From Spisula solida (taxonomy: Eukaryota; Mollusca; Bivalvia; Venerida; Mactridae), in the NCBI GenBank assembly GCA_947247005.1, contig OX365952.1, positions 29,328,222-29,392,221 on the forward strand: DNA of 64,000 nt, read 5' to 3'. Numbering within the stretch: position 1 is the first letter of the stretch; each line of letters begins with the position of its first letter. The position numbers and the translations under genes were made by a program. The notes under the pieces were generated by a model. That model was given only the letters and a program-made list of their open reading frames with translations, had not been told where the DNA came from and did not search any database. This document shows, in pieces, positions 56,720 through 64,000 of this stretch.

Positions 56720-57590
56720 TGTTGTGAATACTCAGTTGCTGGTTGTGAGTACTCAGTCGGTGGTTGTGAGTACTCAGTCGATGGTTGTGAGTACTCAGTC
56801 GGTGGTTGTGAGTACTCAGTTGGTTGTTATTAGTATTCAGTCGCTGGTTGTGAGTACTCGGTCGGTGGTTGTAAGTACTCAGTCGCTGGTTTTGAGTACT
56901 CAGTCGCTGGTTGTGAGTATTCAGTCGCTGGTTATGAGTACTCAGTCGGTGGTTGTGAGTACCCAGTCGCTGGTTGTGAGTACTCAGTCGATGGTTGTGA
57001 GTACTCAGTCGGTGGTTGTAAGTACTCGGTCGCTGGTTGTGAGTACTCAGTCGCTGGTTGTGAGTACTCAGTCGGTTGTTGTGAGTACTCAGTTGGTAGT
57101 TGTGAGTACTCAGTTGGTGGTCGTGAGTACTCAGTTGGTGGTTGTTAGTACTCAGGCGGTGGTTGTGAGTACTCAGTTGGTGGTTGTGAGTATTCAGTTG
57201 GTGGTTGTGAGTACTCAGTCGATGTTGTGAGTACTCAGTCATTGGTTGTGAGTACTCAGTCGGTGGTTGTGAGTACTCAGTCGGTGGTTGTGAGTTCTCA
57301 GTCATTGGTTGTGAGTACTCAGTCATTGGTTGTGAGTACTCAGTCGGTGGTTGTGAGTACTCAGTCATTGGTTGTGAGTACTCAGTCGGTGGTTGTGAGT
57401 ACTCAGTCGGTGGTTGTGAGTACTCAGTCATTGGTTGTGAGTACTCAGTCGGTGGTTGTGAGTACTCAGTCGGTGGTTGTGAGTACTCAGTCATTGGTTG
57501 TGAGTACTCAGTCGGTGGTTGTGAGTACTCAGTCGGTGGTTGTGAGTACTCAGTCGGTGGTTGTGAGTACTCAGTCGGTGATTGTGTGAA
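56720..57590. repeat. 21-bp minisatellite, about 41 units
   Basis: The consensus unit is GTGAGTACTCAGTCGGTGGTT. A variable triplet (cgg, cat, cgc, cga, tgg) follows 'cagt'. The distal part (about 57240-57590) shows a higher-order 63-bp pattern of one CAT-type unit and two CGG-type units. Each unit contains the palindrome TGAGTACTCA. Because 21 is a multiple of 3, long frames are open on both strands (heptads TEYSQPP and STQSVVV). These are best read as a by-product. Confidence 0.95.
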
Positions 57591-57959
57591 CTCATGCGAA
57601 AAATTTCTATATTATATACATGTTTATATAATCTTCTTGCCCTTTAATTTAGACGTGAAATCATCAAAATTGTTCCGCTGCGCAAATAAAGTTTCAATTA
57701 CTAAAACAGATGTTTAAAACTGTCGCCCTAATGAAGATTCATTTTTCCATTTTGAATTGAAATCGTGCGAATTTCCTGCATTACAACTTCTAGAACCAAA
57801 CGTAAAATGATTAAAATTGTACAGCTATATATCATAAGAATAGAATCTACATACCATGAAATAATATTAATACATAATCGAATTTCTTCAAAGACACGTG
57901 TTTTGGTAAACTGTCGACCAATGAATAGCTAAATCATTACAATACACGTGAGCTATTTT

Positions 57960-58255
57960 GCCCGCCTGTGAGAGCGGCGGGCGACCCAGGGGGATTTAGA
58001 CATTTTCAATTGTTTTATGTCTAAATTCCCATCCTGGAGATAATGCTTACTGTCTATATCCCCACTGTGGGCCGGATAATTTAATAAAAACACGAATAAA
58101 AGTATCACTGTCGTCTTTCGCGGTGCAGAAATTCCCGGACCAAAGTATATTCCCCGGGACTCGAAGTCGATAAGGTCGTCTAATTCCCGCCTGTCGGGAA
58201 GATTCGTCTGTCTAAATCCCCCTGTATCCCCCCGCTCCCCGCTCTTAAGATCAGG
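57960..58255 (-). repeat. GC-rich dispersed element related to 19836-20127
   Basis: It shares 'gcggcgggc..gacccaggggga', 'ccccgggactcg' and 'cccgcctgtcgggaa'-type blocks with the MITE at 19836. A short open frame spanning it (57953-58411) mixes two unrelated repeats and is not a gene. Confidence 0.55.
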
Positions 58256-58327
58256 CTCATGTCCAATTTTATTTATTTGAAATGCTAAAAAATATGTTGA
58301 GTGAAAGATTATTTCTTTTAGATGAAA

Positions 58328-59185
58328 CAATAATGCAATCGATTTTCTACCATTACTTTCGCACACTCGGCCTAGAAAAATAAGAATTATAATTACTAAA
58401 CGCAGAAACAAATTGCGGAGTTTGCAATATACACGGACATGTAAGGTGCACTGTAAAACGTGTCGTTTTGGGCGATTTTATCGCTGTAAGGCAGCGAGAC
58501 TTGTACCAGAAAGGTAACAGTCGCAATAAAGTACTAACTACGGAATGGATTTTGAGGGAAACAAGTTGTCTGTTAAAGCCGTCACCACACCTGATGCCAT
58601 ATTATTTCCGCTCGTTTCCGTCGAGAGAATTCAAAATGTAGCTAAAAAAAGAACAAAGTTAAAAAAAGCTTTTATATTTTTCTGACGTTAATTTCAATTT
58701 TCTTTTGTTTAAAGTCAATTTGCTAAGTTATGTGTGTTCGTATATGAGTCATTTTTTACTAAAATACGTTTTTCCAAAGATTTATATGTACAAAAAATGT
58801 TTTAATATCATAAAAATGACATTTTTGAACGTATACATATTTGTTCCATGCGAATTTATTTAACTGAAACAAATATATAAAATTACGTTTTTATTGTAGA
58901 ACAAACAAATTGAATAATAAATAAAAAAATATATACATTATTATACATTGTATTAACTTTTTTCTTGCGTAAACATAAATATCCCGTAACCGCATATCAA
59001 AACAAATTATGACGTCGACGGTTATTCCGGCCATAGTTTTCTTATACATTTACTCGTATAATTTCTTGAGTAAGAAAAATAATCACGTTAAAAAAGAGCA
59101 TAACATATTGTGTGCCCTATACATGTATTTAGATATAACAAATCAGTACCTAATCTTTCACTTTAATGTGGATCTTAACAAAAAC
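58328..59185 (+). repeat. Long dispersed repeat, copy 2
   Basis: Partner of 45104-46056 in the same orientation, with more small deletions. Confidence 0.7.
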
Positions 59186-59976
59186 AGAATTGAGCTTAAG
59201 CCTGATCCTGAAAACTGATTATTTGTGAATACGGGACCAAAAGTGATGACTATATCGGGCTCAATGCAAGAGGACTCGATGAAAATGCAATACATGTAAA
59301 TGGTAAATAATTTACATGACCTGTTCTACAAGGACAATATATTACATGACCTGTTCTACAAGGACAATATATTACAGATGTGTTTTTAAAAACATCACTT
59401 TTATACATCTAAAACCAGCAAATTTTACTAACCTTTCGAAATTAAATTTTCCGTAAGAAATAAAATGATCCTGCAATAATTAGCGATGCACATCAGATAA
59501 AATACAGATCTTCATCTTCAAATTGATCCACGATACTAACGGTCTTCATTCAATGCCGCATATATTTATGCCCTCGCGCAGACGACAAATAAGGCTGGTT
59601 GTCGATATTGACCCGTTTCATTCACTACTATTGTAGCAAAACGGCGTGATTAAAACTAAACACAATATCAATGTCAATAATTGTGTGATTTTTAATGAAT
59701 TAAACTAAGCAGATAAATCCTGTAAATTTTGAGACAGTTGATAAGGTTTCTCATTTGGATGCGCGGCAAAAGCTTTGAAAAATAATGCGTGTAATAACAT
59801 TGTATGAAGAAAATCATTGCATCCAACATTCCGAGTAAAATAATTTATGAGCAGCATATTAATAACTATGTTCCGATTTCAATGTAGGCTAATCTGTTTG
59901 TGAGCTATGCTGGCTCACATGTCGCTAAAGACGTAAAATGTTGTGTGTTTTTTTAAATTGGTAAGTTTTTCAAATA
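59186..59976. other. Unassigned region
   Basis: It contains a short direct duplication ('atgacctgttctacaaggac' at about 59317 and 59345, 28-bp period). No gene was recognised. Confidence 0.45.
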
Positions 59977-60714
59977 CAGTAGAACTTCGATGCCTCGAAC
60001 AGTACTTGCCTCGAACACCCTAGATGCCTCGAACTGGTTATTCGGTCCCGGCAAATCTCTTCTTTATTCATATAGTGAAACAATAGATCACTCGAACAAT
60101 ATCTAGGTAGAACACTCGAACTGATTGGAAGGTCCCTCGCTATGATTTACCTGTAGATGGGTGGAACAATGCAAGTTTTCGCACCTTTCATTAAGTGTTG
60201 AACTCCATTGTTCGACCGCGGGTAGTAGGCGACAGGTGTATTAACAAGTTGTGATAATTACTGTATAGATGTATACCTAATTGTTTGCATTGTATAACGA
60301 GTTTTTGAGGAATTTAAACACTTACTGGATCCATTTAATAGCTAACGAAGGCCAACCATGAAATTATAATTTTATTAATTTTTGTTAATAAAATTCAGAA
60401 GCAACAACATATCAGAATAAAATAATCATTTTTAAAGTTCTCATAAGTCAAAAGTGTTTGTTGCAGTATAATTTATTTATTGGTAGTCGAACATTAAACA
60501 TAATATTAGAATATAACCTACATTATGAGCCAATGAAAACGCCGAATGTTACACGTGCATTATGCAAGTGAAGTAATTATGCAATACACACACGGATTTC
60601 CATGCCGACATCATTTCGAACTTATATTTGAATACCATAGATGCCTCGAACACCCTAGATGCCTCGAACTATTTTCCCGATCCGAAGGTAGTTCGAGGCA
60701 TCGAAGTTCTACTG
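59977..60714. mobile_element. Non-autonomous pogo/Tigger-like element, TA target-site duplication
   Basis: TIRs of about 27 bp begin CAGTAGAACTTCGATGCCTC at both ends. TA flanks at 59975-59976 and 60715-60716. Several 'gatgcctcgaac' motifs lie near each end, as in the relative at 625-1676. No transposase ORF. Confidence 0.75.
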
Positions 60715-60847
60715 TACTTAGTTTAAACACTGAAGAATTTAAAATACTGATTACAACTTTTATAAACTGACATAATATTATTCTCCCGTAATAAAAGTAT
60801 TAATGTCTTTAAAAGAATTTAAAATAATTATACATTTTAGGCAAAAA

Positions 60848-60985
60848 TATAATATTAAGTCGGACAGGGAAGGCAGCACTCAACTTAACCAGCCGAGCAC
60901 AATAAACATAAATACATACAAGGCACAATGCCCAACACACAACCGAACGAGAAAATGATCCGCCCAAGTCCCAAGGATCTTCTGC
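60848..60985 (-). repeat. Dispersed repeat R, minus-strand copy
   Basis: Inverted partner of 16995-17145. It directly precedes a LINE fragment, so R might be part of a larger retroelement. Confidence 0.55.
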
Positions 60986-61069
60986 ATTTTTTCATACGAA
61001 TATTAAACTAAAGGGCTGTAAGATAAATCAACTACTCCAGTTCTTAGAAGATGAACTCTTTCATAGGCA

Positions 61070-61475
61070 ACCAGAATTTCTGTGTGCGACGAATTATACT
61101 CAATAGAATTATCATTTCTTGGTGATCGGGTGACGGTGGAAAAGAATAACACAATAATTAGTAAAGCAAACCAAGTCTATGCAATGTTGAGAAAAGTTTG
61201 GCTATCCACAGAACTAAACATCGAAACAAAGGATCAGGATTTCCAACAACAAAGTCCCAAGTGTCTTCCTGTATAGATCAGAGTGATGGAAAATGGTTTT
61301 GTCATTGAACGGAAACTTGTTGTCTTTCTAAATCCGTAAGACAAATCCTGAAGATCTTCTTGACCAACAACATCTCAAACGAAGAGCTGCTCAACAGCAG
61401 GGATTCGCATACTATCAGAGACCATCCAAACAAGACGCTAGCGATGACCTGGACACGTCTATCCACGCTGTTTAT
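61070..61475 (+). pseudogene. RTE-like LINE C-terminal fragment
   Basis: It reads LSFLGDRVTVEKNNTIISKA, then NQVYAMLRKVWLSTELNIET. After stops and a frameshift it continues RQILKIFLTNNISNEELLNS and DHPNKTLAMTWT. The order matches the conserved post-RT region of RTE-type elements (YLG..V..., I.KA...F..L..VW, LR.I..I.WP..ISN..L). It is decayed, with a tandem-core element at its right edge. Confidence 0.6.
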
Positions 61476-61524
61476 TTTTGGTACATATTTAAACTGCACA
61501 ATACTTGCGGTGCCTAGACTTTTT

Positions 61525-61942
61525 AGCTGCTTTGTCACAAAGTGACATATTGAGCTTTTGTGATCACTCTTCGTATGTTGTCCCTCCACTATTTCTTTTT
61601 GTAGAGACATGAGGTCACAATTTTGGCTTAATCTTTCTGAACCTTGGTCATAATGATCATATGAACAATATCTATGTCAAGTTTGATATTGAGTCATCTG
61701 AGGTAGAGAACTACGTCACTAGGTCAAATCATAGAAAAACATTGTGTAGTCATTTAAGGTCACACTTTTGCCCTAATATTAAAGAAACTTGGTCACAATG
61801 ACCATATCAACAAAATCTAGGTCAAGTTCGATATTGGATCATCCGGGCCAAAATCAGATCACTAGGTAGGTCAATTCATAGAAAAAGCATTGTGTAGTCA
61901 CTAGAGGTCACAATGTATGCATAATGTTAATGAAACTTGGCG
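61525..61942 (+). mobile_element. Pearl-like 145-bp tandem-core element, copy G (3'-truncated, diverged)
   Basis: A degraded 5' hairpin (AGCTGCTTTGTCACAAAGTG) and about two and a half core units are present. The copy fades near 61940 without the GGGCCC hairpin. Confidence 0.7.
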
Positions 61943-62199
61943 GCATTTTCTTAAATGTCAACCTTTTTACTTCTACTCTGACACGAAACAGAAGGTACAT
62001 TTTATTTCATACAGGATACATTAATTGCCTTATACTGTGTGGATTACATTTCTACATCTTCGAGTAGTTCCCTATAGCCATTCCAGTTATGAATTAAGGC
62101 CAAATCCAAGAATATATGAATGCTAAATAAGTTCACTACACATTGTTTATGCAAGATGAATAGGAAACATTAGCTGTTTGTACGCACAAGTTGAAAATG

Positions 62200-62480
62200 C
62201 TACGTTCGTACCATCAAAAACTTTGTAAATAATGAGACAAAGCGAACTGACTACCTGTGACTTGACCTGCCTTGACTATGAATCTTGTGGGGTAAATATG
62301 ATAATTATGAACCGTACATACAGGGTTAAAATACTCCATGTAAGAAGGTGCAAGCTTCGAAATAATTTTAAATACATGGCAAAGAGTTACATGTTTATAT
62401 TTGGTTAACTTTGCTCGCAACTGAAAGCCTATTGATTGTTGAAAAAATGAGCTTTACCAATGTGTAACCTGAGATGAATG
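62200..62480 (-). pseudogene. LINE C-terminal remnant
   Basis: On the minus strand, YKHVTLCHVFKIISKLAPSY followed by MEYFNPVCTVHNYHI resembles the 'V..FK...GLAP.YL...F.P....HNY.TR' part of post-RT regions. It is short, and both ends are lost. Confidence 0.4.
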
Positions 62481-62481
62481 T

Positions 62482-63247
62482 TCAACACAAACCGGATAGA
62501 TTTATTTATCCGTTGGACATCTCGGGGTAGATGAAACAAAGACCGATCATAAGAGACTTGGAGGTGAACCCGTCAGGAGAACCTGAAGAACCGAGATCTA
62601 ACAGATGGCGCCTCAAATTGCTGCAGACCGACTTATATGGAGATCCTGCACATTGCACGTATCAAGCTTATGTTTTGCTGGTCAGTTTAAATTGTTAGAT
62701 CTACATTATAAAAATGTAAATTTAAATGCAGCTGTTAAGTATTAGGGTTATGTTTAAAGTAATTCGTAAGTCTTTGCTCTGCCTGTACAAGGTAAATATC
62801 AAACCTGCTATATTTATAAAGAACACATTGGCTATGATTTGGGAAGTTCTTAACAGTTTTACTCGGCTAGTTTTTAAGATATCCTTAGGTTTTGGGAAGC
62901 CCCCCTAAAACTGACATTTGCGTTTTACTGAAAATGTTTGACATTTAACAACATAAAACTTGTATGCACGAAATTCAGTATGTACGGAATCATACGGTAA
63001 CGTTTATTTTAGACTGTGCATGTTATTTGTACTTTTAAATGTTATTTTAAAATTTTCAAAATAAGTTAAACGAAAAAAAAATAGTTGAACAATATACTGT
63101 TTTCGTACATGCAGCAAGTAGAGTAACAATTATAGAAGTTTTATCCCAAATTATATTGCCGTTGCTCGGCTAGAGTTTTAAAATTAACACTTTAGTATTT
63201 TCAGAAATGTTTAAACAAATCAACGTTTTTTTCGCGATAATCGTGTA
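62482..63247. other. Unassigned AT-rich region
   Basis: Nothing recognised. Confidence 0.4.
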
Positions 63248-63276
63248 TAATCAAAGATGAGCACAGTTTTAGCTAT

Positions 63277-63648
63277 CTATCTATCTATCTGCCATTAATG
63301 TCAAACCCCTTACGGGGACGTAGACATATCGCACGTCAAAACTGCCAAGACGAGTAAAAGAGTAAAAGAACAGTAAATAAATATAGGACAGTATAATCAT
63401 AGATACAAGTAGAAAGATAGGTTTAAAAAGTAGTAAAAACGTATTTCAGAGGAATGACTTATGGTGAAACATGCTCAATGCGACTGACAGCCGCATTGAA
63501 CGATGCTATAGTGGGAAGACTGACTACTTGGTATGGTAGGCTATTCCAGTGGTGAATGGTCCTGGGGAAGAATGCAAACTTATAGTAGTCATATACACCA
63601 TCGATCAGCATGCAATAAATCTCTTGTAAGTGAAAAAACAACATCATC
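63277..63648 (-). mobile_element. Severely 5'-truncated LINE with 29-bp target-site duplication
   Basis: The minus strand reads GVYDYYKFAFFPRTIHHWNS, then LPYQVVSLPTIASFNAAVSR, the usual LINE C-terminus, followed by a 3' UTR and a (GATA)n tail at about 63277-63290. The identical 29-mer starting TAATCAAAGATGAGCACAGT flanks it at 63248-63276 and 63649-63677. Confidence 0.85.
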
Positions 63649-63952
63649 TAATCAAAGATGAGCACAGTTTTAGCTATAGCTATAGTTTCTTCTGCATTTG
63701 CTATTGCTATTCCATATTCTTATGAAATAAATACAAAAGGACCTTCCACTAAAATGGTCGGGATGCTTGTTAAAAAAATATTGATTGGATAAAAATTGGA
63801 GTGGACGCATAATACTACGTTTTACATACGTTGTAGCTAGTATTTGCGAGTTTTGGTGTTTAAAACATTTAAAATAAACGATACATAAGATTTTAGCTAT
63901 AGATTTTTCTACAAGTTATATAATCTACAAGTCTGGTATAGTAATAACTATA

Positions 63953-64000
63953 CAGTAAAATCGCTATTTTAAGACACCAGAATATACTGACACATCTATT
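63953..64000. mobile_element. Probable left end of a pogo/Tigger-like element, cut by the window edge
   Basis: TA (63951-63952) followed by CAGTAAAATCGCTATTTTAA resembles the left ends at 625 and 59977. Only one end is visible. Confidence 0.4.

Noticed and set aside
56523..57494. 323-codon minus-strand frame of TEYSQPP heptads
   Set aside because: It lies almost entirely in the 21-bp minisatellite, where any frame stays open. The mirror strand is equally open, frames shift between units, and the non-repeat tail is unrecognisable.
57953..58411. 152-codon minus-strand frame with a signal-peptide-like start
   Set aside because: It spans two unrelated dispersed repeats (the GC-rich element and the 58328 repeat), each present elsewhere in the window without this frame.

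Overview
The window looks like nuclear DNA of a bivalve mollusc. It is AT-rich and intron-containing. It is crowded with tandem-core repeats that carry CCGT/ACGG tetranucleotide runs and terminal hairpins, as in the 'pearl' family described from bivalves. It also holds many decayed non-LTR retrotransposons and TA-flanked foldback elements. Nothing bacterial or viral was recognised. All assignments rest on reading the sequence by eye; no database search was possible.

Three host genes can be supported. (1) At 1775-3470 on the minus strand lie the first two coding exons of a homologue of the vertebrate gene C2orf42; its 3' part lies outside the window. (2) At 23554-40680 on the plus strand is an eight-exon gene whose splice phases all agree. 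It encodes about 967 residues: KH-like repeats, a badly eroded macro-like segment, one well-formed macrodomain and a C-terminal KH-like/helical region. This is PARP14/PARP9-like architecture, but with no ADP-ribosyltransferase domain. (3) At 47126-48496 on the minus strand is an intronless coding region for a neuropeptide F/Y-receptor-like class A GPCR of 456 residues. It has glycine where nearly all such receptors have the TM2 aspartate.

Layout: 0-4.3 kb, C2orf42 exons among DNA elements; 4.3-12.3 kb, decayed LINEs carrying nested insertions (a tRNA-SINE, a foldback element and two tandem-core elements); 12.3-13.3 kb, a 28-bp-TIR element; 15-16.1 kb, a LINE 3' fragment on the minus strand; 18.4-22.8 kb, a hairpin, a tandem-core copy, a GC-rich MITE, a LINE fragment and an inverted dispersed element; 23.5-40.7 kb, the macrodomain gene with three same-strand tandem-core copies in its introns; 41.4-46.8 kb, repeats including the opposite-strand partner of the 22-kb element; 47.1-48.5 kb, the GPCR; 49-55.2 kb, layered local duplications; 56.7-57.6 kb, a 21-bp minisatellite; 58-64 kb, dispersed repeats, pogo-like elements and LINE fragments, one with a 29-bp target-site duplication.

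The three genes show no operon-like or pathway link. The main biological interest is the catalytic-domain-free macro/KH gene, the altered GPCR, and the repeat architecture around them, including a 145-bp unit that carries a perfect nuclear-receptor DR2 motif.
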